64,000 nucleotides of DNA, taken from positions 2,010,786 through 2,074,785 of the forward strand of contig NC_134929.1 of NCBI RefSeq assembly GCF_051020765.1. Direction: 5' to 3'. The notes under the pieces were generated by a model that had not been told where the DNA came from, searched no databases, and saw nothing but the letters and a program-made list of their open reading frames with translations. The stretch's first letter is position 1. Each line of letters begins with the position of its first letter. This stretch comes from Lasioglossum baleicum. Taxonomy: Eukaryota; Arthropoda; Insecta; Hymenoptera; Halictidae. Made by a program: the position numbers and the translations under genes. This document shows positions 10,312 through 20,295 of the stretch, one piece after another.

Positions 10312-11376
10312 TGTTACGAGCCAGGGCCGCGAGCAGCACGAGTGGCCGGCGAAGGGTTATTACCCTAGGAATATGATATAAATTTGTTGGTTAAGGAACG
10401 CGGACGAACCCAATGCGAAATTGGGGAGCCGCTAGGATTATTGACAGCGAGGACGAACCTGACGCGAAGTCAGGGAGCCTCTAGGAATGGAGTCAAACGC
10501 AGACGAACCCGATGCAAAACCGGGGAGCTGCTAGGAGGTTGTATAATAGCACAGACGAACCTGATGCGAAATCAGGGAGCTGTTAGGATGCGGACGAACC
10601 CAATGCAAAACTGGGGAGCCGCTAGGTTGGATAAATCTCTGTTCGGACAATTGGAATGTCGCGAAAGAACCTGATGGTTAATCAGGGAATTGCTAGGATA
10701 ATTAGTAAGCCTCGTAACTAGTATAATTTAATTGATACAATCCGAGCGGTAAGATTGTATCGTGTGGGGACGTTCAATTACTTGGTTAGGATATTGGACG
10801 ATAATTATGGGTTTAATGAATTTGAGTTAATTATCAAAGAAGACAAATATATTCTTACTATAGAGTTTCGTTCTACAAGTGTATTTGTGTCGCGAATGAA
10901 CTGAATTTAGAATAGGAAAGAAATTGAAAGGTGATATTACCTAAGCTAAGACGCACGGTGTTGACGCACTGGCAATGCGGGGGACTCGGAGCAACCTTGT
11001 CACTGCCTAACAGATTTTAGACCGAACTCGCGGAATCTGTACGGTTAAACTTTGATTCAAAAGGAACGAACGTCCGATCTCACTGGTAGTTGACTTCCGA
11101 GATGCAGCACGACGCGACACTATTCGTGATTACGACAGTACTAGCCCACGAGAGTAGAAATGTAAGGGCTTATATAGCCCTGCAATGACGGGTGGTACTT
11201 ATCAGTACCCTTCAAGTGAACATTCGTATTTTGTCAACGACCAGTTGGTCGTGCGTACGTTTGGGCCCTAAACTAACCTAAACAATTATGTAGATTTATC
11301 TAGGGTAGCTCTGTTCGTTTATCTAGGACGGTTCCTGCCAGAGATGATACTGAACGCCTGTTCGTCATCCGTAACA
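10312..11376 (-). repeat. 3' LTR of gypsy A
   Basis: On the plus strand it runs from TGTTACGAG to CCGTAACA. It matches 16776-17840 with only one substitution noticed. The minus strand just inside it (11377-11390) reads GGTGGGGAGA next to the LTR, a fitting polypurine tract. Confidence 0.9.
10403..10697. repeat. Array of six similar hairpins in the LTR (copy 1)
   Basis: Six units have the form GAAC, a 6-bp stem, a 5-base loop, the matching stem, then GGAG/A and CTAGG. Stems: CCCAAT/ATTGGG, CCTGAC/GTCAGG, CCCGAT/ACCGGG, CCTGAT/ATCAGG, CCCAAT/ACTGGG and CCTGAT/ATCAGG. Loops are GCGAA, GCAAA or GGTTA. Stem sequence differs between units but pairing is kept (four perfect, two with one mismatch). 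This suggests a structure under selection, in RNA or single-stranded DNA. Confidence 0.75.
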
Positions 11377-11390
11377 TCTCCCCACCAAGA
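11377..11390 (-). promoter_or_regulatory. Polypurine tract of gypsy A
   Basis: The minus-strand sequence immediately before the 3' LTR is purine-rich (GGTGGGGAGA). This is the expected primer site for plus-strand DNA synthesis. Confidence 0.6.
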
Positions 11391-11614
11391 AGAAACATCG
11401 CGGTTCCCGTGATGCTTTCTCATCAGGAAGGAAACGTCCTAGATACAATAGACTTTAAGAAAAAAAAAAGAAAAAAGTGGAGAGAAATAAAAAAAAAAAT
11501 GAAGAGAAAAAAAATTTTTAACGAGTGTAGTGTAGGTGTAAGTGTACTTATTGCTAGGTGGTGCTCAGGTAGAGACTGCTGTCGGTGGAGGTAGTCCTGC
11601 TTCTTAGAAGATCG
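11391..11614. other. Gypsy A 3' untranslated region
   Basis: Includes an A-rich plus-strand stretch at 11456-11520 (poly-T on the sense strand). No coding content. Confidence 0.5.
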
Positions 11615-12237
11615 TTATGCATGGTTTCCATTTGCTGCTATATTACGGATTCGGACTATATTTGTTATTAGCTCCGATAAATAGTCTCCATATGTCTTCA
11701 AAATTGTACCGGTTGGAAATGAGGTTGGCTCTCGAGCCTGTTTACCAAAAATTAATTCATATGGTGTGAAGTTGGTAGCTTCATGAACAGACGTATTATA
11801 AGAGAACATTGCAAACGGAATTAATAAATCCCAATCCTCGTAGTTCTCCATATAGTGTTTGAGGTATTCTGTAAGAACAATATGGCTTCGCTCCAATGAT
11901 CCATTAGTTTGTGGTCGGTATCCGGAGGTGGTGATTTGTTTAATCTTGAATATTTCTGACAGATTTGTCATAAGAGTTCCAACGGTGTGTCAGTGATCAA
12001 CATAGGTTGACGAGTTTTCGTTCTGACTAATTTTTGCTCCTGACAACTTTTGCATTTTCGGATGTAATCCTGAATTTCGTTGCGCATGTGTGGCCAATGA
12101 AATCTTGATCGAATGCGATTGTAGGTTTTTGTAACTCCTTTATGCCCTCCTATTAGGCTATCATGTGCTTCATGGATGATTTCCTGCCTGTCTTCTACGG
12201 AAGGTGTAGTAATAACACAGTTACATATTGTAATTTG
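11615..12237 (-). pseudogene. Gypsy A integrase with deleted core
   Basis: Minus strand. From 12237 the frame encodes the zinc-binding HHCC part (EAHDSLIGGHKGVTKTYNRI, then CKSCQEQK) and a short linker ending near 11975. It then jumps, out of frame, to the last third of the catalytic core (YRPQTNGSLERSH, with the Glu of the D,D-35-E triad) and the start of the C-terminal region, ending at 11615. The two catalytic Asp residues are missing. The simplest explanation is an internal deletion with a frameshift at about 11975. The upstream pol frame is also separated from this segment by a TAG at 12238-12240, although the frame continues in register after it. Strand transfer by this protein is not possible. 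Confidence 0.8.
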
Positions 12238-15200
12238 CTAAGTTGAATCTGTAAAGACTTCTTTTAACGCTTTGAAAAGTTCATCAGGCGATGATTTATG
12301 ATGATCTCCGGTGGCGGATATTCGGAAAGATTTGCTCCTATTTTGTTCTAAAGCAGATTGAAGAGTTTTCAATCCATTAATTATATCCAATCCTTTTGGT
12401 TTATCATAGAAGTTATCGGAAATTACAATGCTGAAGGTTTTAAATAACCCATTCTTTGAAATTATGACCTGTCCCTTTTTCGGTCGTGCAGCTAAAAGTT
12501 CTTGCTTATTTATCAATCCCGTGTCCAGTAACAGTTTTCCTACGGGGGTTATTAGGTTGCGATCAGCTGATATGAAATGTACATAATGGTCTTCCTTTGC
12601 GGTAAGGGTGTTTGAAGAAATGCTAATCCTCTGTTTCGGTTCCGGCGGCGCTTCCAGGTCAGTTTCGGTAGAAGAACCATCGGTATCGGCGTCAAAGAAT
12701 GGGTAAGGGCCGGCTGTGCGATCAGGCAGTTGCCGTGCCCTTGCTTCGCATATTATATTGTTTGGTAATCGAATTACGTTGCGTTGCAAAATTCCACCTA
12801 TTTCGGGAAATGGTACCTGCGGTATGTTGGGTACATCCTCCTGTAAATTGTTCCTATTCTCTATAACGGTGTTTTCCAGTGGCTCCTCAAACGAAATCAG
12901 ATCACCAGATAAGCTCGTATTCTTATCCGTAGAAAAAATTTCAGTGGAGTTTGCTGCGGGTAAAAAATGATGTGCATTGTCCTGATCTTCGTCTGGCATC
13001 ACTATCTCTTTAGATAAACTCGGAAGAGTTCTATTTATGTTAATAATTGGTGAGTGTTGAACCTTCCCCAGGGCGGGTTGTTCCGTCTCATCTGAACTGC
13101 TGCTTGTTTGTTGATATTTCGGCCGTTTTTCTCGGTCTCGATGTAGTTGTCTGACGCGTTGTCCTATTGAAACAGCGTCGACAGCTGTTTTCGGTATTTG
13201 GATTTTAAAATCGGGGTCTTTGACTTCCCTCGGGATGAGTGGTAAACAGGTGGAAGTAGGATTACGTGATAATGCATCAGCATTCTTATTTGTTTTTCCA
13301 GATTTATGGACAACCTGATAATCATATTCTAATAGTCGGAGCTTCCATTTCATGAGTCTTGATGTCGGATCTTTCACAGAATGCAGCCAAACTAATGGTC
13401 GATGATCTGTAACCAATGTGAATTTTGTTCCGTACACATACGGTCGGAAATATTTGACGGCGTATACCATTGCTAAACATTCTTTTTCCGTGGCTGAATA
13501 ATTTCTCTCTGCTTTGTTGAGGCTGCGCGATGCATAAGCAATTGGCAGATCATTTCCTATTTCACCTTGACTAAGCACGGCTCCAACGGCATATTCGGAG
13601 GCGTCTGTTGTAACGACGAATGGTTTGCTAAAATCTGGATATTGTAAAATAGGCTCTCGACAGAGTTCTTCACGTAACTGCTTAAAACTGTTTTCCTGTT
13701 CTTCAGTCCATTTGAATTTTTTGCCCTTTCCTAGAAGGTCAATTAAAGATTTTGCTTTTGTAGTGAAATCTGGTACGAATCTTCGGTAATATCCTACTAA
13801 ACCCAAAAACTGTTGTATATTTTTCTGTGAGGTAGGCGTTGGGAAATCCTTGACAGCCTTTAATTTTCGGGGATCAGGTTTTACTCCCTGTCTTGAAATA
13901 ATATGTCCAAGGTATGCAACTTCTTTTCGTAAGAATTCGCATTTATTGGTTTGAAGAGTTAAACCATGTTCTCGCAAACGGTTTAATAATTTCCTGACTT
14001 TAATGTTGTGTTCGTGTAATGACGCAGCGTAAACCACGATATCATCCAGGTAAATGAAAACGTCCGTTTCCTGGAGTCCAGTTAATACCTGATCCATGAG
14101 GCGTTGAAAAGTAGGTGGTGCATTTTTCAAACCAAACGGCATTCGTGAAAATTCATAATGTCCATTAGGGGTGGTGAAAGCTGTCTTCTGTCTGTCTTTC
14201 GGATCCATTTCTATTTGGTGAAACCCACTGGCGAGATCGAAAACGGAGAAGTATTTGGCTCCTCCGAGACGATCCAATATTTCCGTAATTTGAGGCAGTG
14301 GATATTTATCGGAAATGGTCTTCTCGTTAAGCGCACGAAAATCTATTACCATGCGCCAACGTTTGTTTCCTTGCGCATCTGGTTTTTTGGGTACAATCCA
14401 CAAGGGTGAATTGTACGGAGATTTCGACGGAGTAATAATACCATCGGATAATAAGCCATTGATTTGCTTTTTTATTTCCTCTTGGTGTACAGGAGGGTAG
14501 CGATACTGTCTCGTGTTAATCGGAATCTCATCAGTTGTATGTAAGGAGTGCTTGAAATCAGATGCCTTCCCTAATTTATCTCCGGGAAGATAAAATCGAT
14601 CGGGAAATTCCTTTATCAATGCGGTGATGCTACACCGTTCTTCTTTGTTCAGGTGACTCAAATTTAGCGTTTCGGAGATTCCCTGTATCCTATCTTCTCT
14701 AGTTTTGAAATTACAATGTTGACGTACCTCTGAATAAATATCTTCATCTGATGTGCTCAAAATGTCGTAAGGTTCCACGATTTGTGGCTCTATTTCTACG
14801 TCTATGGCTTCCTCGCTAGTGTTGGTTGCCATAACATGACATTTTCCTCCGTCGTTCAGGACGACGGCTTCTCCTATGTAGAGTTGTTTGTGTGTTTTTA
14901 TGCGTGGTAAATAGCCTTCTTTTATCCTTGGATTAGCTATTCTTATGGCAATCTGTTGAGATGTTCGGGCATCGATGCGATGTTTGGTCCGTACATCTGA
15001 GTCCTGCTGGTAATTTGAAAATCGAATAGGCCTGATGGGCTTATTTTTTAATACCAGTGTCCCATGGTAATAAGAAATTTCTGCTTCTTCCTGTTTTAAA
15101 AATGGGCTTCCTATAAGTCCATCTGCTTCTATTGCAAGGCGCTTCACTACGTAGAAAAACGCAGGAGCTTCGTGTATGTGAAGTATCGTAGTTCCTAGAG

Positions 15201-15313
15201 TGCGAATTGGATTTGTAGTAAGACCAGTTATTTCAATTTCTTCGCGTGAAACAATTTCTGCTCCTTCTCCTAAAACGTCAAGAACGACTAAATTTACGGA
15301 TGCTCCACCATCA
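12238..15313 (-). pseudogene. Gypsy A pol: protease, reverse transcriptase, RNase H, long linker
   Basis: Minus strand. The frame is open upstream of the GTG at 15147 to the gag overlap, so pol is probably made by a -1 shift from gag (gag stop TAA at 15315-15317). Order: protease (FLIDGGAS near 15310, later GLIGSPFL), reverse transcriptase (PYNSPLWIVPKK, RMVIDFRALNEK, YLDDIVVYA near 14050), RNase H (TTDASEYAVGAVLSQG near 13600, NADALSRNP near 13270), then about 330 residues of charged linker. A TAG at 12238 cuts off integrase. The protease active site reads Asp-Gly-Gly rather than the usual Asp-Thr/Ser-Gly. Its nearest recognisable relatives are insect gypsy-group elements. Confidence 0.85.
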
Positions 15314-15314
15314 A

Positions 15315-16535
15315 TTAGAAATTCTCCCGTGCCTGATTCCAGTTCTGGGATTTTGATTTTGATTCGTGGTGCTGGAGCTTCCTTGATGAGGGTTTTTCCT
15401 CGAAGCGGACAGTTCTTTGGCGAACTTCTTTGTTTTCGCTCATCGTGTCGCCTGTACGGTGAGCGCGATCGAAGTTTAAAGATTTGTTCGATTCCACGGA
15501 CGAATCTCGCGAATCTCTTTGGAATCGCGGACTACGCGGTCGATTCTTGCAGAATTTTCCATCGTGTCCGGATGTTCCGCAATGCCAACAATACGATTTT
15601 GACATGCGATTCCTATCGGAATTTTTTAAAATTGTATACCGTTTCTCTCCGTCTCTCACAATTGACGAATCCGAACGGTTGGAGGGGGAACCGGAGGGGC
15701 TCCTGTGACGCAAGGTCCAGGCAGACGCTCGTCCTTCTCTTTCCTCCTCAAAACCAGATGGTCTCGTGCGTTGATCCCTGTGTCGGTCATATTTGCTTGG
15801 AGATAAGGGATATGACACTTCACGATCGCGGTAGCGAGAGTCCTGGTCATATGAATCTCGGCGGGACCACCTTGATGGTGATTCACTCCGAGGCGACTGT
15901 CGTCGATTCCTTAATCTTTTATCTATCTGTAGCACGGCGTCGTAAGCATCCTCCAGATTTTTTATATCCTTCAAGATAGCCGACACCTTCAGGGAAATCC
16001 GATCCGGTAATCCATCGATGAAGTTTTCAATGACGTCCTTTTCCATCAACTTGATAAATTCTTCAGCATGTGCCTCGTATTTTTCCCTCATGGCTCCGCG
16101 CGTACAGTAGACCAAGTGGCTTGTCCTATCGATGTATTGTCGTAGGCTTTCTCCTTCGCGAATATGTAGTTTCGCGATTTCCACTTGATAATATGATAGG
16201 CTCTTGCCGGGAGCGAACCGTTTCTTCAAATGTTGAATTAACGCTTTTACGGTAGTAAACTTGTGCTCTAATGTGCATCTACGTGCTGGCCCGACGAGCT
16301 TAGTAAGAACAATTGCCAGATACTCGGTTTCCGTACCCTCCGGAATCAAAGTTAACCCGTCCTCTAAAGTTTGCGCGAAACGAATCAAAGAGGGGTCTTC
16401 CCCGTTAAAGGTCGGAATTGTCGAAGTAATATTCTGTAAGCATGTCTTTTGCGTCAACAGCGACATAGAATTTGCAAGTGAAACCGTCAAGTTCATTATG
16501 TCAACGGAAGAAGTATTTGCAGCTGAATTCGGCAT
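15315..16535 (-). CDS. Gypsy A Gag, 406 aa
   Basis: Minus strand, ATG at 16535-16533, TAA at 15317-15315. Structural protein of the retrotransposon particle; binds element RNA. The N-terminal two thirds resemble retrotransposon Gag (FAQTLEDGLTLIPEGTETEY, then SYYQVEIAKLHIREGESLRQ). An Arg/Ser/Asp-rich region follows (about residues 210-300), then one CCHC knuckle, CWHCGTSGHDGKFC, near residue 320. The last codons overlap the protease frame, which lies one base back, the usual arrangement for programmed -1 frameshifting. I did not identify the slip site. The frame is intact. Confidence 0.85.
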   Translation of the reverse strand: MPNSAANTSSVDIMNLTVSLANSMSLLTQKTCLQNITSTIPTFNGEDPSLIRFAQTLEDGLTLIPEGTETEYLAIVLTKLVGPARRCTLEHKFTTVKALIQHLKKRFAPGKSLSYYQVEIAKLHIREGESLRQYIDRTSHLVYCTRGAMREKYEAHAEEFIKLMEKDVIENFIDGLPDRISLKVSAILKDIKNLEDAYDAVLQIDKRLRNRRQSPRSESPSRWSRRDSYDQDSRYRDREVSYPLSPSKYDRHRDQRTRPSGFEEEREGRASAWTLRHRSPSGSPSNRSDSSIVRDGEKRYTILKNSDRNRMSKSYCWHCGTSGHDGKFCKNRPRSPRFQRDSRDSSVESNKSLNFDRAHRTGDTMSENKEVRQRTVRFEEKPSSRKLQHHESKSKSQNWNQARENF

Positions 16536-16544
16536 TTTTAAGGA

Positions 16545-16690
16545 ATGTAACTAGAGAAAACTAGTATATTACCGAAACCTTTCAACTAGGAAAACTAGTA
16601 TATTATTGGTATAAAAGCGTGACTAGCGAAAACTAGTATATTGCTAATAATATTGAGACGTAACTAGGAAAACTAGTATATTGTCAATAC
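16545..16690 (-). repeat. Four-copy repeat in the gypsy A leader
   Basis: Four units of about 35-48 bases share (A)CTAG, GAAAACTAGTATATT. They lie between the 5' LTR and gag, in the untranslated leader where packaging signals usually sit. Confidence 0.7.
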
Positions 16691-16749
16691 TCAGCTACGA
16701 GTAATTTAACGTAGTAAACCCAAAATTAAAGTGATCCTAAAATAATTGA

Positions 16750-16775
16750 ACAAATCCCACCGCTGTCACCAGTTC
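16750..16775 (-). promoter_or_regulatory. Primer binding site region of gypsy A
   Basis: The minus strand reads GAAC then TGGTGACAGCGGTGGGAT next to the 5' LTR. TGG is the expected start of a site complementary to a tRNA 3' end. I cannot name the tRNA with confidence. Confidence 0.5.
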
Positions 16776-17840
16776 TGTTACGAGCCAGGGCCGCGAGCAG
16801 CACGAGTGGCCGGCGAAGGGTTATTACCCTAGGAATATGATATAAATTTGTTGGTTAAGGAACGCGGACGAACCCAATGCGAAATTGGGGAGCCGCTAGG
16901 ATTATTGACAGCGAGGACGAACCTGACGCGAAGTCAGGGAGCCTCTAGGAATGGAGTCAAACGCAGACGAACCCGATGCAAAACCGGGGAGCTGCTAGGA
17001 GGTTGTATAATAGCACAGACGAACCTGATGCGAAATCAGGGAGCTGTTAGGATGCGGACGAACCCAATGCAAAACTGGGGAGCCGCTAGGTTGGATAAAT
17101 CTCTGTTCGGACAATTGGAATGTCGCGAAAGAACCTGATGGTTAATCAGGGAATTGCTAGGATAATTAGTAAGCCTCGTAACTAGTATAATTTAATTGAT
17201 ACAATCCGAGCGGTAAGATTGTATCGTGTGGGGACGTTCAATTACTTGGTTAGGATATTGGACGATAATTATGGGTTTAATGAATTTGAGTTAATTATCA
17301 AAGAAGACAAATATATTCTTACTATAGAGTTTCGTTCTACAAGTGTATTTGTGTCGCGAATGAACTGAATTTAGAATAGGAAAGAAATTGAAAGGTGATA
17401 TTACCTAAGCTAAGACGCACGGTGTTGACGCACTGGCAATGCGGGGGACTCGGAGCAACCTTGTCACTGCCTAACAGATTTTAGACCGAACTCGCGGAAT
17501 CTGTACGGTTAAACTTTGATTCAAAAGGAACGAACGTCCGATCTCACTGGTAGTTGACTTCCGAGATGCAGCACGACGCGACACTATTCGTGATTACGAC
17601 AGTACTAGCCCACGAGAGTAGAAATGTAAGGGCTTATATAGCCCTGCAATGACGGGTGGTACTTATCAGTACCCTTCAAGTGAACATTCGTATTTTGTCA
17701 ACGACCAGTTGGTCGTGCGTACGTTTGGGCCCTAAACTAACCTAAACAATTATGTAGATTTATCTAGGGTAGCTCTGTTCGTTTATCTAGGACGGTTCCT
17801 GCCAGAGATGATATTGAACGCCTGTTCGTCATCCGTAACA
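16776..17840 (-). repeat. 5' LTR of gypsy A
   Basis: 1065 bp, matching the 3' LTR with an offset of 6464 bases. It carries the promoter and polyadenylation functions of the element, though I could not pick out a TATA box with certainty. Confidence 0.9.
16867..17161. repeat. Array of six similar hairpins in the LTR (copy 2)
   Basis: Identical to the array at 10403-10697, located in the 5' LTR. On the sense (minus) strand the loops read TTCGC, TTTGC or TAACC. Confidence 0.75.
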
Positions 17841-18181
17841 ATTAGAATAAGCATTCAAAGACACACGTTTATTTATTGGAGAACGTTCCTCCACATAGGG
17901 CCGTTTCTAGGTGTACAGCCGCCTGAGTGCTGAGCAATTTTTCGCCGTCCCCCACCCTCACCTTGACAATGAGAAAAAATATTTAAACCACTATACATAA
18001 GTGCTTTATTCAAATTTATAATGAGAAATTCAGAATGCAATAAATTTGTTGTAATAACGCATTTTATAATCTAATAATATATCGCATTCCTAATATAAAA
18101 TTTTATTTTATTTCGGTTACGTTGTTCCATTTTCGACCGCAGTCGGCCGCCCCCTAAAATCGGCGGCCTGCGTGCGGGCAC
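17841..18181. repeat. Inner part of left inverted arm of P-like element
   Basis: Reverse complement of 19546-19720 plus 24975-25138. From 17896 (TAGGGCCGTTTCTAGG) it carries hAT-like MITE sequence mirrored in the right arm. This copy stops abruptly at CGTGCGGGCAC (about 18181), where P transposase coding sequence begins. Confidence 0.75.
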
Positions 18182-19362
18182 AGTTGCAAACGGTTTACAA
18201 AAGAATAATCAAAAAATTATCAAAAGAATTTGATGGCGTAGATGGTACATCGAGATATTGTCTAACACTAAATGATATTTTTGATTTTTTAAATGTAAGA
18301 CGAAAGTTTGGAAAGAACAAAACACAAAACTGTATAACTGAACAAAATTATCAGGAAATGGAAGCAAGAGTTTCATGTTGTATAGAATATATAAAAGGCT
18401 TAAAAATTATTAAAGGAAATATAACTATGCCTATTCTTGAAAGTCATCGTCGCGTTGGCTATTGGGGACTGATTGTAGCTATGAAAAGCGTATTAAAATT
18501 GGCTCGTCAACTTTTTGATAAAAAGTCTATGTCTTACCTATTAACATATAAACTATCACAGGACCATATTGAAACCTTTTTTTCTTGTATGCGAAAGATG
18601 GGTGGTTTTAATAACAACCCTACATGTAGGCAATTTAAATCGAATTACAGAAAGTTAGTAACGCATGTCAATTCAATTGTTCCTGACAGCGCGAATTGCA
18701 TATTGCAGGATGGTACTACAATATTGAGATCACAGATTTCAAAAAATAATAATGATGATGAGGACGAGACTAGTTGTGAGTTACAAGTATTAAGTAACGT
18801 GCAATTTGATCACGATTACGTCGGATCAAGTGGATGGTCGAGGACTGAATACAGTCATGACATAGTTATTTACATTGCTGGCGTAATTGTTAGATCAATT
18901 AAAAAACAATTAAAATGTGAAATGTGCCTGGAGCAAATAGAAAATGATCATTTATTATCATCTACACTGATTAAATTAAAGAATCGTGTACCTGCAACAA
19001 AAGAGAGAGAAGTAGATAATAGAAAACAAGGAAGGGGATTAACATCGCCAAGTAATGACGTAGTAACAATATGCAAAACAGCGGAAAAAGTAATAAGACT
19101 CACACCAAATTTACGTTCAAAAAATATTTTACAAAAATTAATCATCAAAGCAAAAATGTTGCTTTCAACAGTAAACATTTTCCCACGTATGGATATGTTT
19201 GTTGAACAGACGGTTGAAAGAAACCATAAATTAAATTTAATTAATCTCATTTTAAAAAAATATTTTAATCTTCAGCTTCACCATGAAGCCACATGTGTAC
19301 AGGATTCGGTACAGCGAATTCGAAGTTATTATAACAGAATTGTTGTTTTCAAAAATCAATAA
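18181..19362 (+). pseudogene. P-element/THAP9-like transposase, C-terminal fragment
   Basis: About 390 codons, open to a TAA just after 19362. The apparent start is a GTG inside the inverted arm, so there is no real start codon. The strongest match to P/THAP9 transposases is LLTYKLSQDHIETFF followed by GGFNNNPTCRQFKSNYRKL (residues about 123-162 of the frame). This is the conserved C-terminal part of the RNase-H-like fold and contains the last acidic catalytic position. The region with IEYIKGL and GYWGLIVAMKSVLKLA upstream also fits the family. The THAP zinc-finger DNA-binding domain, leucine zipper and first catalytic aspartates are absent. The fragment starts where the left arm stops, so one deletion probably removed the N-terminal half and the arm's inner end together. 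Inactive alone. Confidence 0.8.
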
Positions 19363-19514
19363 AAAACAACTAAAAATAATCCTTGCCTTATTTTATTATT
19401 TATATGTTGGTTGATAGCACTTTTTTACCATTTTTAAAATAAGTATGGTTTCACTTAATTACGTTAATTAGACACGTGGCACGTGTTTTTCCGTAAGCAC
19501 AGAGCAGCACAGAG
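19363..19514. other. 3' region of the P-like transposase gene
   Basis: AT-rich, unique to the right side of the P-like element, ending at the hAT-type target site tgtggagg (19515-19522). No coding content. Confidence 0.5.
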
Positions 19515-19720
19515 TGTGGAGGCAGGGCCGTTCCTACCAGGCGTGCAATGCGTGCCCGCACGCAGGCCGCCGATTTTAGGGGGCGGCCGACTGCGGTCGA
19601 AAATGGAACAACGCAACCGAAATAAAATAAAATTTTATATTAGGAATGCGATATATTATTAGATTATAAAATGCGTTAATACAACAAATTTATTGTATTC
19701 TGAATTTCTCATTATAAATT

Positions 19721-20168
19721 TGTGGTGTCGGATGTCGGGTGTCGGGACCGCGTCGAAACGTCGAGACGAAAACGACACCCCGTCGAGTGATTTCGGCGCC
19801 GCGCCGTCGAGGACCGATACTCTTCGGCTGTTTAGGTTAAGATACAGCATTGGACTGTTTAGCTTTAAGGAACTGTATGTGTGTGTGTCTGTGTGTGTTC
19901 GTGTGTATGTGCGTGTGTGCATAGAGTGCGAGCTGGACGCGTTTTCTTAAAACGACCAGGCAGTCGAGAGAAAAGCGCACGTGAGACAACTTCGGCCTGC
20001 TAGTTGCGGTCAGAGTTAAGAGTAACGAGGACATATTACGTTGAGTTTTGACCTGCGAGGTGCGGTCAATCGCGTTGTGTGTGACTGTTTTGATTATCTT
20101 TATTTTTAAATATATATATACTGTTTTATTTATATCCCTGCACGTAGTCAGTTATTTTTTATCCCACA
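19721..20168 (+). repeat. 5' LTR of gypsy B
   Basis: Starts TGTGGTGTCGGATGTCGGG, ends TATCCCACA. It contains a GTGTGT-rich segment (19875-19922) and an AT-rich TTTAAATATATATATACTG stretch near its end. Confidence 0.92.
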
Positions 20169-20173
20169 AACTT

Positions 20174-20191
20174 TGGGGGCTCAGCCGGGAT
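20174..20191 (+). promoter_or_regulatory. Primer binding site of gypsy B, tRNA-Pro-like
   Basis: TGGGGGCTCAGCCGGGAT lies 5 bases after the 5' LTR. It differs at two positions from the well-known tRNA-Pro primer site TGGGGGCTCGTCCGGGAT, so tRNA-Pro is the likely primer. Confidence 0.6.
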
Positions 20192-20295
20192 TCAAGCTGA
20201 CTTTCATCGCGGGAATTCTGAAGAACAGTGTATAGCTCGCGAAATTTTCGGTCGTGTGTGAATTGTGAAGTACATTCTAACGTGCCTATAGAACC

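Larger units (their letters stand above)
10312..17840 (-). mobile_element. Ty3/gypsy retrotransposon A (minus strand)
   Basis: It has two 1065-bp LTRs that differ at one position I noticed (C at 11350 against T at 17814), a 4-bp duplication atta, and gag and pol on the minus strand. The 5' LTR is therefore 16776-17840 and the 3' LTR 10312-11376. Gag, protease, reverse transcriptase and RNase H are recognisable. Pol has a stop and most of the integrase core is deleted. No envelope-like frame is present. The insertion is recent judging by LTR identity, but the copy is not autonomous. Confidence 0.9.

Noticed and set aside
10384..10674. 96-codon open frame, identical at 16848-17138
   Set aside because: It lies in the LTRs of gypsy A on the antisense strand. 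Its repetitive protein is generated by the hairpin array, and the two copies are identical because LTRs are.
18948..19250. 100-codon frame on the minus strand
   Set aside because: Shadow of the P-like transposase fragment on the plus strand.
20161..20295. Retroviral relationship of gypsy B from its tRNA-Pro-like primer site
   Set aside because: The domain order and polymerase motifs are Ty3/gypsy, no envelope frame exists, and primer choice alone does not indicate a virus.
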